A stretch of 64,000 nucleotides of DNA from an uncultured Caulobacterales bacterium (GCA_938009235.1 CALLIK010000008.1:1-64000), one strand, 5' to 3'; positions 24,982 to 34,618 are shown, counted from the first letter of the stretch. Made by a program: numbers and translations. The notes: generated by a model not told the origin, from the sequence alone.

Positions 24982-26085
24982 ATGTTCGATGACAACCAAA
25001 CAATTGTCATCAAAATCGGATCGGCGATCCTCGTCGATAGCCAAACGCATGCCCTACGCAAGGACTGGCTGGACGCTTTAGCCGCAGACCTCTCTGCACT
25101 CAAAAGTACGCGTATCGTATTGGTGAGTTCCGGGGCCATTGCCCTTGGCCGAGAACGTTTAGGGCTGTCTAGCCCCGCCCTTTCCTTGGCAGAAAAACAG
25201 GCCTGTGCAGCTGCGGGCCAGTCTAGTCTCACGCGGGCCTATGATGATGCCTTAGGTCAGTGCGGCGTTATCACGGCGCAAGCCCTCCTCACGCTCAATA
25301 ATACCGAAGATCGCCGTCACTGGCTAAATGCGCGCTCTACTCTAGAGACATTATTAGGACTGGGCGCGATCCCGATTATCAATGAGAATGATACAGTCGC
25401 CACAGATGAAATTCGCTATGGAGATAATGACCGCCTCGCCGCACGTACAGCGCAAATGATCGGTGCGGATTTACTCATTCTCCTCTCGGACATTGACGGC
25501 CTCTATACGTCCGATCCCCGTAATAATCCTTCAGCCAAACATTTACCCGTCATCAATGAGCTAACCGATGACATTATGTCTATGGGCGGCGCGCCAAATG
25601 CGACCGCTGGCATGGGCACTGGCGGTATGGCGACTAAATTAGCCGCCGCACAAATCGCAACAAATGCAGGCTGTGACATGATCATTTGTGATGGTCGTCG
25701 CTCTGGCGCAATTGCAGCCCTTCAAGCAGGCGCAAAACACACGCTCTTTAAGGCGAAGACTAATCCACGCAAAGCGCGGGCGCAATGGATTGGCGGTTCC
25801 CTCGAACCTCGTGGCATCCTCTCGATTGATGCAGGCGCTCTAAACGCGCTCAATGGCGGCAGCAGCCTTCTTGCAGCGGGCGTAACAGCCGTCTCTGGCA
25901 AGTTTCAAAAAGGCGATGCGGTTTCAATCTGCAAAGATGATATCGAAATTGCGCGTGGCTTGATAGCTTACGGTGTGGAAGATGCTCAACAGATCAAAGG
26001 TCTGAAATCTAGAGAAATCACAGGCGTTCTTGGATACAGTAATGGTGCGGCCCTCATACATCGCGATAATTTGGTAATGCTATAG
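24982..26085 (+). CDS. proB: Glutamate 5-kinase
   Basis: A 367-residue enzyme for the first step of proline synthesis (glutamate plus ATP to glutamyl-5-phosphate). The kinase domain (1 to about 255) has VIKIGSAIL at the N-terminus, VSSGAIALG, and INENDTVATDE; a C-terminal PUA domain (about 275-360) is present as in the long form. It starts three bases after obgE stops and ends directly at the proA start, so the three are likely co-transcribed. Confidence 0.97.
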   Translation: MFDDNQTIVIKIGSAILVDSQTHALRKDWLDALAADLSALKSTRIVLVSSGAIALGRERLGLSSPALSLAEKQACAAAGQSSLTRAYDDALGQCGVITAQALLTLNNTEDRRHWLNARSTLETLLGLGAIPIINENDTVATDEIRYGDNDRLAARTAQMIGADLLILLSDIDGLYTSDPRNNPSAKHLPVINELTDDIMSMGGAPNATAGMGTGGMATKLAAAQIATNAGCDMIICDGRRSGAIAALQAGAKHTLFKAKTNPRKARAQWIGGSLEPRGILSIDAGALNALNGGSSLLAAGVTAVSGKFQKGDAVSICKDDIEIARGLIAYGVEDAQQIKGLKSREITGVLGYSNGAALIHRDNLVML

Positions 26086-27342
26086 ATGACACTTGAAACA
26101 GACATGATCGCTTTGGGACAAGCCGCGAAAGCCGCGTCCGCTACATTACGCTTATCCAGTGGTGAGCAACGGAACTCCGCCCTGCGCGCTATGGCAACTC
26201 AGATCAGAAACACTGAGGTGAATATCCTAGAGGCTAACGCGTTGGATATGACTGCTGCAACGGAGAAAGGCATCTCTGCAGCGATGCTTGACCGCCTGAA
26301 ACTAGATACGATTCGCGTCTCAAGCATTGCCAATGGCCTCGAGGCTATCGCAGATTTACCCGATCCTGTTGGTGCTATCGAAAAAGAGTGGACGCAACCC
26401 AGTGGCCTGCATTTTTCGCAAATCCGCGTGCCTATCGGTGTCATCGGTATGATCTATGAAAGTCGCCCTAATGTCACGGCTGACGCGGGCGGCTTATGCG
26501 TGAAATCAGGAAACGCCTGTGTGCTACGCGGCGGCTCAGAAAGCGTGCGATCTAACAAAGCTATTCACACGGCACTACAAGCTGGCTTGCGCGCAGCAAG
26601 CCTCCCTGAGGCGTCGATCTCGCTTGTCCAAACCACAGACCGCGCTGCCGTTGGCGAGATGTTACGCGGATTAGACAACACCATCGACATCATCATTCCA
26701 CGCGGCGGTAAAGGCCTTGTCGCGCGGGTTCAAAAAGATGCCCGCGTACCTGTTCTCGCGCATCTTGAAGGCTTGAACCATAGTTATGTTCACGCCGACG
26801 CTAACGTAAATATGGCCGTCCAAGTTATTGAAAATGCAAAACTTCGTCGAACAGGTGTTTGCGGATCAACAGAAACAGTTTTAGTTGATACAGCCATCGC
26901 TGGCACATTCTTACCCGCCCTCGCGGACTGTATCGCGGAGCGATGTGAGTTGCGGGGCGATGCAAGAGCTAGAGCTATTTTGCTAAATATCGCAGTCGCG
27001 ACAGAAGAAGACTTTGAAACGGAACATCTCGCGCCAATTCTCAACATCGCTATCGTAGACGGTATGAGCGCCGCCCTCGCCCATATCACGCGATACGGCA
27101 GTGGGCACACAGACGCCATTCTAACCGACGATAACGACGCTGCGCAGACATTCCTAGACAGTGTCGATAGTGCCATCGTGCTTCATAATGCCTCCACTCA
27201 ATATGCAGATGGCGGCGAATTTGGGTTTGGCGCAGAGATCGGCATCGCGACTGGACGTTTACACGCCCGCGGTCCTGTCGGCGCGCAGCATCTGACGACC
27301 TATAAATACCAAGTTCGAGGCACAGGAAACACACGCCCTTGA
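26086..27342 (+). CDS. proA: Glutamate-5-semialdehyde dehydrogenase (gamma-glutamyl phosphate reductase)
   Basis: A 418-residue enzyme for the second step of proline synthesis, NADPH-dependent. IGVIGMIYESRPNVT is the family signature early in the chain, and the catalytic Cys lies in RRTGVCGSTETVLV (about residue 260). The ATG directly follows the proB stop, and the stop overlaps the nadD TTG start. ProB and ProA normally act together on an unstable intermediate. Confidence 0.97.
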   Translation: MTLETDMIALGQAAKAASATLRLSSGEQRNSALRAMATQIRNTEVNILEANALDMTAATEKGISAAMLDRLKLDTIRVSSIANGLEAIADLPDPVGAIEKEWTQPSGLHFSQIRVPIGVIGMIYESRPNVTADAGGLCVKSGNACVLRGGSESVRSNKAIHTALQAGLRAASLPEASISLVQTTDRAAVGEMLRGLDNTIDIIIPRGGKGLVARVQKDARVPVLAHLEGLNHSYVHADANVNMAVQVIENAKLRRTGVCGSTETVLVDTAIAGTFLPALADCIAERCELRGDARARAILLNIAVATEEDFETEHLAPILNIAIVDGMSAALAHITRYGSGHTDAILTDDNDAAQTFLDSVDSAIVLHNASTQYADGGEFGFGAEIGIATGRLHARGPVGAQHLTTYKYQVRGTGNTRP

Positions 27343-27917
27343 GTAAAATCGGGCAAAAATCGATTGGCCTCTTCGGAGGCTCCTTCAATCCGGCTCATGG
27401 CGGACACCTTCATGTTGCAAAGGCAGGATTAAGACAGCTCCAGCTCGATGAGATTTGGTGGCTCGTTAGTCCGCAAAATCCACTTAAACCGGCCCAACCT
27501 TCATGGGACAGTCGCGCTCAAAGCGTTCGTGACCTACCGCTGCCACCCAACATGTGCGTCTCAGATGTCGAGCTTCGCTACGACACGCAATATACGATCG
27601 ATCTCCTGCGCCGATTGACCGAGCGTCACACTGATACCAATTTCGTCTTTATGATAGGAGCTGATAATTTACTGCAACTCCCGAAATGGCGCGCCTGGCG
27701 AACCATTATGGAAACTGTGCCCGTTGCCGTGATCGCTAGATCTGGATCTCCGATCAAAGCCAGATTAGGTCAAGCCGCCAGACAGTACAGTCATGCTCGC
27801 ATCGCCGAAGACCAAGCACGCACGCTAAAAAACTATGCCGCGCCCGCTTGGACCTATCTCACACTCCCTTTAGACGCTCAGAGTTCATCTGCCATTCGCG
27901 CAAAACGGCTTGGTTAG
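27339..27917 (+). CDS. nadD: Nicotinate-nucleotide adenylyltransferase
   Basis: A 192-residue NAD-synthesis enzyme. Its nucleotidyltransferase motif is LFGGSFNPAHGGHLHVA (HxGH-type), with the family-specific WWLVSPQNPLK and a C-terminal SSSAIRAKR. The start is TTG at 27339, overlapping the proA stop (TTGA), so expression likely depends on coupling. Next genes rsfS and rlmH are its usual partners. Confidence 0.93.
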   Translation: MSKIGQKSIGLFGGSFNPAHGGHLHVAKAGLRQLQLDEIWWLVSPQNPLKPAQPSWDSRAQSVRDLPLPPNMCVSDVELRYDTQYTIDLLRRLTERHTDTNFVFMIGADNLLQLPKWRAWRTIMETVPVAVIARSGSPIKARLGQAARQYSHARIAEDQARTLKNYAAPAWTYLTLPLDAQSSSAIRAKRLG

Positions 27918-27968
27918 GCTGTGGCCGAACGCAATAGAGTGTGGTAAGGCGTTCAAATTGAAACCGTC

Positions 27969-28418
27969 ATGGAGAGACTTCTGTCCGCCGCACACCAAGA
28001 AACACCTGCTACAGTCTCCGTTGAAAACGGCCCTGAAGCCAAAGCGTTGTCAGATTTCATCCAGCATTTGCTAGAGGAAAACTCCGCTCAGGATGTCATC
28101 GAAATCGATATTCGTGGAAAGTCTTCTATTGCTGACTTCCTCCTCGTTGCCTCTGGCCGTTCAAACCGCCATGTCAGCGCCCTTGCTGATTATGTGCAAC
28201 GCGGACTGAAAGAACGTGGCTTGAAAGAGCTTGGCGTAGAAGGTCAAACTGCGGCTGATTGGGTCTTGATCGATGCGGGTGACGTTATCCTTCACATCTT
28301 CCGTCCAGAAGTTCGCGTTTTCTACAACCTCGAAAAAATCTGGTCCGTACCGCTTCCAGAAGGCTTACATAACATCTCTGAAAAAGCCCCTGATGATACA
28401 CCTGCTGCGGAACGATAA
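27969..28418 (+). CDS. rsfS: Ribosomal silencing factor RsfS
   Basis: A 149-residue protein of the Iojap/RsfS family. The core holds AQDVIEIDIRGKSSIADFLLV and then GQTAADWVLIDAGDVILHIF and VRVFYNLEKIW. It binds L14 on the 50S subunit and blocks subunit joining when nutrients are low. The N-terminal 28 residues are not conserved in character, so a later start is conceivable, but I see no better SD. It lies 51 bases after nadD. Confidence 0.95.
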   Translation: MERLLSAAHQETPATVSVENGPEAKALSDFIQHLLEENSAQDVIEIDIRGKSSIADFLLVASGRSNRHVSALADYVQRGLKERGLKELGVEGQTAADWVLIDAGDVILHIFRPEVRVFYNLEKIWSVPLPEGLHNISEKAPDDTPAAER

Positions 28419-28427
28419 GGTTCCAAC

Positions 28428-28910
28428 GTGAAAATCACGCTTCGGGCTGGCAATGTGCTACGCAAAGGCCCGGAAAAAATCCTAATTGATGACTACATCA
28501 CCCGCGCCAAAGGTCTCGCGCGCGGGACGGGGTTTCTGTCTGTTGAAGAACAAGGCATTGAGCTGAAAGGTCAAAATGACCGTGCAGCTGAAACCGCCAA
28601 ACTATTATCTGGCATTCAGACCTCTGATGAACTCATTCTTTTGGATGAGCGCGGGAAAAGCCCGACATCGCGAGAGATCGCGACACATTTCGCACGTCTC
28701 AGAGATGACGGCGTCGGCAACGCATATATCTTAATTGGCGGCGCAGATGGGTTTGAGCCGTCTGTCATTAAAAACCTAAGGCCAGGACGAATCACGAAAT
28801 GGAGCTTTGGTGCGCAAACTTGGCCACATAAAATGGTGCGAGTTATGGCGGCAGAGCAAATCTACCGCGCCCTCAGCATTCTAGCCAGAACACCATACCA
28901 CAGAGATTAG
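28428..28910 (+). CDS. rlmH: 23S rRNA pseudouridine-1915 N3-methyltransferase
   Basis: A 160-residue SPOUT-family methyltransferase. The knot region has YILIGGADGF, and the C-terminus has HKMVRVMAAEQIYRALSIL followed by PYHRD, the canonical RlmH tail that closes over the SAM and ribosome site. GTG start at 28428 with AAGG 7 bases upstream. Tandem with rsfS as usual. Confidence 0.96.
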   Translation: MKITLRAGNVLRKGPEKILIDDYITRAKGLARGTGFLSVEEQGIELKGQNDRAAETAKLLSGIQTSDELILLDERGKSPTSREIATHFARLRDDGVGNAYILIGGADGFEPSVIKNLRPGRITKWSFGAQTWPHKMVRVMAAEQIYRALSILARTPYHRD

Positions 28911-28976
28911 CTCTAATTCTGAGTTTAAGACGCGTAATTAACGTGTGGTAAATCCGTAAGAGCCATATCCCATCAT

Positions 28977-30125
28977 ATGCGTGTTCTCCTCACCATAATT
29001 TTCGCCCTTTTCGCCAGTGCTGCCTTTGCGCAATCCACAGGTGACATCGATGCGTTGACCAAAAAAGAACAAGCGGCACGTGAAAAGTCAAAAAAAATAG
29101 AAGTTGAACGAAAAACAGTTCGTAAGGATGTCTCTGACTTAAAGAAAAAACTCGCGAAAGCGGCCCGTGAAGCCTATTCTATAGAGACGAACCTTACCTC
29201 ACTCGAACAAGAGACTGCCTACTTAAATAACCGTGTCACACAATTGACAGAACAAATTTCGACGGAACGAATGCAGTATATGGAACTCTTGGCTGCACTT
29301 CAGCGCCTAGAAGCCAAACCACCCCCTACGATTGCACTTTCTCCAAGAAATGCAAAAAGTGCATCAGATGCAGGATTACTGATCACGGGCTTGTCCGAGA
29401 AATTAAAAGAGCGCGCAGAAGATCTGTCCCTGAACCTATCTGCCTTAGAGATCACCCAAGCCCAGATTTCTCTCAAGCAAGAGGAGCTTGGAAAAACACG
29501 TGGAAAATTAGCTCGTGAGACCTCTGAAATAACAACAGGGTTATCTAAGAAATCAAAGCTAGAAGCCAAATTATCTGGAGAACGTGAAGCGGCTGCCGCA
29601 GAAGCTGACCAACTTGCAAAAGAGTCCAAAACTCTACTCGATTTAATCACCAAACTAGAATTAGAAGCGGCAAAAGTTGTCCCTCGACCGAAACCAGGGA
29701 GTAAATCACTACCAAAACTCGTTTTACCAAAAGGGACAAAACAGTTCGCCGAAGCAAAAGGCGGTATGATTCGCCCTGTGTCAGGACGCATTATTAAAAA
29801 ATACGGGCGAGGTGAAAAAGGGCTAACATTTTCAGGCCGATCAGGTGGACAAGTCTTAGCCCCATATGCTGGACGCGTTGAATTTTCAGGCCCGTTTAAA
29901 AATTATGACCAACTTGTGATTTTAAATGTGGGTGATGGATATTTCGTACTGCTGACCGGTTTAGATGCGCTTTTCATTGGCGCAGGGGACACAGTTCAAC
30001 GGGGCGAACCTGTTGGTGTTCTCCCCGACCAATCAGGGCCTGAACTCTATATAGAATTGCGACGTAACGGCTCTGCCGTCAATCCTGGGCCTTGGTTAGC
30101 CGCTGCGGACGTTAAATCAGGGTAA
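28977..30125 (+). CDS. EnvC-like murein hydrolase activator (degenerate LytM domain)
   Basis: A 382-residue exported protein: signal peptide (about 1-18, cut before QS), a long coiled coil (about 20-240, Lys/Glu-rich) and a C-terminal LytM/M23 domain (about 262-378). The metal-binding HxxxD and HxH residues of active LytM enzymes are missing: the first site reads KGLTFSGRSGG and the last ELYIELRR. That is the pattern of EnvC/LdpF-type factors that do not cut peptidoglycan themselves but switch on an amidase during cell separation. The rlmH-EnvC-ctpA-deacetylase-rppH order is a common alphaproteobacterial cluster. Confidence 0.9.
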   Translation: MRVLLTIIFALFASAAFAQSTGDIDALTKKEQAAREKSKKIEVERKTVRKDVSDLKKKLAKAAREAYSIETNLTSLEQETAYLNNRVTQLTEQISTERMQYMELLAALQRLEAKPPPTIALSPRNAKSASDAGLLITGLSEKLKERAEDLSLNLSALEITQAQISLKQEELGKTRGKLARETSEITTGLSKKSKLEAKLSGEREAAAAEADQLAKESKTLLDLITKLELEAAKVVPRPKPGSKSLPKLVLPKGTKQFAEAKGGMIRPVSGRIIKKYGRGEKGLTFSGRSGGQVLAPYAGRVEFSGPFKNYDQLVILNVGDGYFVLLTGLDALFIGAGDTVQRGEPVGVLPDQSGPELYIELRRNGSAVNPGPWLAAADVKSG

Positions 30126-30206
30126 GTCAGCGACTAATCGCAGCAATTAGACTGGCAAAGCCTGAGATGCCTGTCTAAGTATTATGTATAAACTTGGAGA
30201 CTTCAC

Positions 30207-31547
30207 GTGAAATTTGTCCTGCCTGCCCTCGGAAGTGTTGCTGCCGTCGCCCTTTTTGCTTTTTCTACGACGTATCAGTCAGCTGTTGCCGTTGAGCGGC
30301 CAGCCTATGATGAAACCTTTGAGCAGCTTGAGCTTTTTGCAGACGTTCTCGCGCGTGTGCGAAGCCAGTATGTTGTTGAGGTAGATGATAGCGCTTTGAT
30401 CGAAGACGCCATGAACGGTATGCTCCAATCATTAGACCCGCACTCTTCCTATATTAACGCCGAAGCCTTTCGCGAAATGCGCATGGACACAAAAGGCGAA
30501 TATGGTGGTTTAGGTATGGAAGTCACGATGGAAGACGGCTTTGTTAAAGTTATCGCCCCCATTGACGATACACCTGCTAAACGCGCTGGCGTAAAAGCAG
30601 GCGACTTCATCACAGAAATTGAAGGCAAATCTCTCCTCGGCGCTACATTAAGCGAAGCAGTATCTCAAATGCGCGGTAAAGCGGGCGAACCAATCAACAT
30701 AACAATTGCCCGCGAAGGCGAAGACCCAATTTACATCGACATCACACGCGAAATTATCAAACGACAAACCGTTAAAAACGAAATCAAAGACGGTATCGGG
30801 TATATCCGAATAGCTCAGTTTAACGAAAAAGCAGCTGATGGCCTAAAGGACTCAATTGCAGCCCTACAAAAAGAAAATGGCGGGCGCTTGCCTGGTCTTA
30901 TTCTTGATCTTCGCGGAAATCCGGGTGGGTTGCTCACACAATCTGTCGAAGTTTCATCAGTATTCTTAAATGGCGGCGAAGTTGTCTCCACACGCGGACG
31001 TCGGGCAGATGATGTAAAAGTTTACAATGCTGAAAAGGGCCAAATGGCCAAAGGCGTTCCTGTCGTTGTTCTTGTAGACGGTGCCTCCGCATCAGCATCA
31101 GAAATCGTAGCCGGAGCCTTACAAGATAAAGGCCGTGCCTTGATCATCGGCATGACGACATTTGGAAAAGGATCCGTCCAAGACGTCATCCCTCTTCGAG
31201 GCGGACGAGACGGCGCATTAAAAATTACAACTCAACGTTATTACACGCCTAATGGACGCAGTATTCAGGCGAGCGGCATCATCCCCGACATCATGATTTC
31301 TGCAATTCCTGACGATGGTAAGGACCGCAAGCGTTTCTCAGAAGCAGACTTGCCCAATGCAATTGCCAATGAAGAAGAAACCACTGAAGAGGTCGTTGAT
31401 GGTGCTGAAGAGCTAGACCTAATCGAAGTCAAAACTGACTTCCCTCCTGAAGGCTTTGAAATTTCAGATGATTACCAACTTCAGCAAGTGATCGCGCTTC
31501 TGAAGTCTGGTACCTTTGCTGAGAAACTCGCTGCGGTTCAGGAATAG
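30207..31547 (+). CDS. ctpA: S41 C-terminal processing protease, copy 1
   Basis: A 446-residue periplasmic Ser/Lys protease. Signal/anchor segment at about 3-20; PDZ domain at about 100-180 (GLGMEVTMEDGFVKV...GVKAGDFITEIEG); catalytic domain with Ser in DGASASASEIVAGAL and Lys in TFGKGSVQ. CtpA proteases trim or degrade envelope proteins and peptidoglycan hydrolases. A Glu/Asp-rich linker (about 390-415) separates the catalytic domain from the C-terminus. It is followed, four bases after the stop, by a second S41 gene. Confidence 0.95.
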   Translation: MKFVLPALGSVAAVALFAFSTTYQSAVAVERPAYDETFEQLELFADVLARVRSQYVVEVDDSALIEDAMNGMLQSLDPHSSYINAEAFREMRMDTKGEYGGLGMEVTMEDGFVKVIAPIDDTPAKRAGVKAGDFITEIEGKSLLGATLSEAVSQMRGKAGEPINITIAREGEDPIYIDITREIIKRQTVKNEIKDGIGYIRIAQFNEKAADGLKDSIAALQKENGGRLPGLILDLRGNPGGLLTQSVEVSSVFLNGGEVVSTRGRRADDVKVYNAEKGQMAKGVPVVVLVDGASASASEIVAGALQDKGRALIIGMTTFGKGSVQDVIPLRGGRDGALKITTQRYYTPNGRSIQASGIIPDIMISAIPDDGKDRKRFSEADLPNAIANEEETTEEVVDGAEELDLIEVKTDFPPEGFEISDDYQLQQVIALLKSGTFAEKLAAVQE

Positions 31548-31551
31548 AAAG

Positions 31552-32859
31552 ATGAAACGTAAGGTCTGGACAGGTGTTAAATGGGCGGGTCTTGCTGTGG
31601 CATCGGCATTACCACTCGCCGCGATTGCTGATGAAAAAACCCCAAAGGTCGTATTCGACCAAATGGGTGTTTTTGCTGATGTTCTCGCGATCGTTCAGGA
31701 CAGATATGTCGAAGATGTCGACACACCTAGCTTGATTGAAAATGCTCTAAATGGGGCGTTAGGCTCATTAGACCCACATTCATCCTATGTTCCGCCCGTT
31801 GAATTTACAGAACAACGAACAGCAAATCGCCGTGAATATGGCGGATTAGGCATTGAAGTTCAGATTGAAGGCGGCCTTGTACGCATCAATCATGCGATTG
31901 AAGATGGCCCAGCTTATGGCGCAGGTATTCGTAATGGCGATTTAATCACAGCCGTAGATGGCGTCGATATCCGCGGTAAATCTTTAGATGAAGCTGTCTC
32001 AGGCATGCGTGGCCTTAAAGGTGAACCCGTAACAGTCAAAATCCTCTCACCGGGTAAAGTCTCCAGAGATGTCGTTGTCGTTCGAGACACAGTTAGAGGG
32101 CGGGCAATACGTCACCGCGTAGAACAAGGTGTTGGGTACATTCAACTTGAAACTTTCAACAATGAAAAGCTTACGAAGGACACAATAAGCGCCCTAGCTG
32201 ACCTCAACACACAACTGGGCAAATTGGATAAACTCGTTATCGATCTTCGCGGTAACAGAGGTGGATTACTCACTCAGTCCGTCAGTATTTCAGGCCTTTT
32301 CTTGGATGGCGGCGAAGTTCTATCTGCGCGTGGACGCGATGCAAGCGATAATGAGCGCTACAATGCTGAAGCGGGCGAGCTTTACCCTGACATGAAAATC
32401 ATTGTGTTGATGAGCTCTGGCTCAGCGTCAGCTGCTGAAATTGTTGCAGGTGCCTTACAAGATAGAGGGCGCGGATTAGTATTAGGACGACGCAGTTTTG
32501 GTAAAGGCTCCGTTCAATCTGTCATTCCATTAGGCTTAGAGGACGGCGCTCTACGCCTGACGACACAACGCTATTATACACCATCAGGGCAATCCATTCA
32601 GGGGCGCGGCATAATGCCCGACCTACTGGTATCTAGTTTGAAAGATACAGGCGAAATCCGCAAACGCTTCCGCGAAGAGTCCTTACGTAACTACCTCATC
32701 AATCCAAATGAAACCGATTATGAAGAACGTTATGAGGATGTTATATATCCGGATGAGACCCTGCCTGATGGCGAGGACTTTCAACTTCGTAAAGCTGTCG
32801 AGATTTTAAAAACATCTCAATATGAGCGACTTTTAAAAGTTCAAGAGTCAAAGTTCTAA
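31552..32859 (+). CDS. S41 C-terminal processing protease, tandem copy 2
   Basis: A 435-residue paralogue of the preceding gene. Start ATG 31552 (AGGA in GGTTCAGGAATAG upstream) gives an N-terminal signal. PDZ at about 90-170 (GLGIEVQIEGGLVRI), catalytic Ser in SSGSASAAEIVAGALQD and Lys in SFGKGSVQS, both present, so it should be active. It lacks the acidic linker of copy 1 and has a longer acidic tail (DYEERYEDVIYPDE). Most relatives carry a single ctpA in this cluster; two active copies suggest divided substrate sets. Confidence 0.95.
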   Translation: MKRKVWTGVKWAGLAVASALPLAAIADEKTPKVVFDQMGVFADVLAIVQDRYVEDVDTPSLIENALNGALGSLDPHSSYVPPVEFTEQRTANRREYGGLGIEVQIEGGLVRINHAIEDGPAYGAGIRNGDLITAVDGVDIRGKSLDEAVSGMRGLKGEPVTVKILSPGKVSRDVVVVRDTVRGRAIRHRVEQGVGYIQLETFNNEKLTKDTISALADLNTQLGKLDKLVIDLRGNRGGLLTQSVSISGLFLDGGEVLSARGRDASDNERYNAEAGELYPDMKIIVLMSSGSASAAEIVAGALQDRGRGLVLGRRSFGKGSVQSVIPLGLEDGALRLTTQRYYTPSGQSIQGRGIMPDLLVSSLKDTGEIRKRFREESLRNYLINPNETDYEERYEDVIYPDETLPDGEDFQLRKAVEILKTSQYERLLKVQESKF

Positions 32860-32945
32860 TAGAGACAAATTTGCAATCACGCCTCTTCGTCGAAGTTTCA
32901 ATGACGCGCATTGTGGCGCTCTGCAAATCAACTTAGACACAACTC

Positions 32946-34106
32946 ATGTCTAATACATCTCCGACTCGTCGAACCGCTCTAAACTTACCGTCCCGGCGTA
33001 AACATGCCATATGGGCGGCGATTGTTTTACTGTCAGGGTTAATACTTCCTATCGTAGCCATAGCTGTGTTCGGAAACCCAACGGATGCTAGTGCAGAAGG
33101 ACGTTACGCTGTAGCGCCCCGCCCCACAATTGCACCGCTATCTCCATTAGACGATGAAACTTTGCGATCGCCGGACTTATTGGCAGGCGACATTCCAGAG
33201 GGCGTGAATCCAACAGAGGCTATGACATCTGGCGCCGCAGAAGCCGTTCCCCTTGAAACACCTGCCGAGACGACCCCGACGCCTAAGATCATCAACGTCA
33301 TAGCGCAGCCATCAATCGCACTACCAAAAGCTCCAATTACAGGTCTCACACGTCAAAGTGTGTTTGGTCCCGTTCCAGTAAAAGGCACAAATAATGCGTT
33401 GTTAGCTTATCGCCGCCCTGTGGCCATGAAATCAGGAAAACAGCCTGTATCGCTTATTATTGGAGGCTTAGGCATAAATGGTCGGGGCACTGAGGATGTC
33501 ATCCAAAGATTGCCCGCAGATGTTACTCTCTCCTTTGCAGTCCACACCAGAGGGCTGCAAAACTGGATTGATAAAGCGCGGGCCGATGGACATGAAGTCC
33601 TGATCGAAATTCCGATGGAATCCGCAGAGTTTGACCCTAGCGAGCCAAATGCACAGCGCACATTACGAGTGACGGCCTCCCCTCAAGAAACAGGACGAAA
33701 TGTCGACTGGGCCATGTCCCGAGCACAAGGCTACGCGGGCATAATAAATTTCAATGGCGATCAGTTTTTAACGCGCACGGATATTGCCGGTCCATTTGTA
33801 GATTATCTATCAAAAACGGGTCTCGGCTTTATCACGGATGGTGATTTCGAAACCCCTTCCCTTCCATCAATAGCCAAAGCAATGGAGCAGCCATTCAAGG
33901 CAGGTCACGGCTTGATTGATCCAGACCCCATTCCACAGGTCATATCATCTCGCCTTGTCGGGCTAACCAATGCCGCAAAGTCAGGTGAACATCCCATTGG
34001 TGTAGGTTTTGGATACACACAAACCTTAGCCGAAGTAGAGCGTTGGATTGCAAGTCTAGATGCACACAACCTGCAACTTGTTCCCGCAACTGCCGCTTTA
34101 AAATAA
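32946..34106 (+). CDS. Divergent polysaccharide deacetylase (YibQ/DUF610)
   Basis: A 386-residue protein with an N-terminal transmembrane anchor (about 22-44), a Pro/Thr-rich linker (about 50-150) and a C-terminal NodB-related domain (about 155-386): VSLIIGGLGINGRGTEDVI, VTLSFAV, GHEVLIEIPME, GIINFNGDQF. Where many family members have two Asp residues for metal (IDDLG), this one has GG; I recall the GG form as common in alphaproteobacterial members, so enzymatic activity is uncertain. Its place between ctpA and rppH suggests envelope remodelling. Confidence 0.88.
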   Translation: MSNTSPTRRTALNLPSRRKHAIWAAIVLLSGLILPIVAIAVFGNPTDASAEGRYAVAPRPTIAPLSPLDDETLRSPDLLAGDIPEGVNPTEAMTSGAAEAVPLETPAETTPTPKIINVIAQPSIALPKAPITGLTRQSVFGPVPVKGTNNALLAYRRPVAMKSGKQPVSLIIGGLGINGRGTEDVIQRLPADVTLSFAVHTRGLQNWIDKARADGHEVLIEIPMESAEFDPSEPNAQRTLRVTASPQETGRNVDWAMSRAQGYAGIINFNGDQFLTRTDIAGPFVDYLSKTGLGFITDGDFETPSLPSIAKAMEQPFKAGHGLIDPDPIPQVISSRLVGLTNAAKSGEHPIGVGFGYTQTLAEVERWIASLDAHNLQLVPATAALK

Positions 34107-34109
34107 TTC

Positions 34110-34604
34110 ATGACCCGCAACAAAAAAGACTATCGACGCAATGTTGGTGTTTGCATTTTCAATCCGCAAGGACAGATTTGGTTAGGCAAACGATTTGGTG
34201 AAGACGGACCATATTGCTGGCAATGTCCGCAAGGCGGAATCGATAAGGGCGAAAAACCAAAACCTGCCGCGCGTCGTGAGTTGTTTGAAGAAACAGGTCT
34301 TCGTGCCGAGACAATGGAATATTTAGGCCGCATAAAAGATTGGATCTATTATGATTTCCCGCCTGAACTTCTAGCAAAGCAACAAAAGCGGTTTTCAAAT
34401 ATCGGTCAACGTCAAAAGTGGTTTGCTTTTCGCTATACGGGTGACGGATCAGACATAGACCTGAAGGCCCATGGCCCTCAAGAGTTTTCAGAATGGCGCT
34501 GGGCTGATCTTGATACGATCACAGAGACAATCGTACCTTTTAAGCGGGACGTCTATGAACGGCTGACGGTAGAATTTGCAGACTTCGCGAAGCCTGTCGA
34601 ATAG
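34110..34604 (+). CDS. rppH: RNA pyrophosphohydrolase
   Basis: A 164-residue Nudix hydrolase that removes pyrophosphate from mRNA 5' ends and starts decay. The Nudix box runs GGIDKGEKPKPAARRELFEETGL (G, REL and EE residues in place), preceded by WQCPQGG, a hallmark of the RppH/IalA group. It begins three bases after the deacetylase stop, so it is probably in the same transcript. Confidence 0.95.
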   Translation: MTRNKKDYRRNVGVCIFNPQGQIWLGKRFGEDGPYCWQCPQGGIDKGEKPKPAARRELFEETGLRAETMEYLGRIKDWIYYDFPPELLAKQQKRFSNIGQRQKWFAFRYTGDGSDIDLKAHGPQEFSEWRWADLDTITETIVPFKRDVYERLTVEFADFAKPVE

Positions 34605-34618
34605 ATTAGGCCTGCATT

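Noticed and set aside
28925..28955. TTAA pairs upstream of the EnvC-like gene
   Set aside because: The spacing is nine bases (or seven with a mismatched second half), so it does not meet the CtrA pattern.
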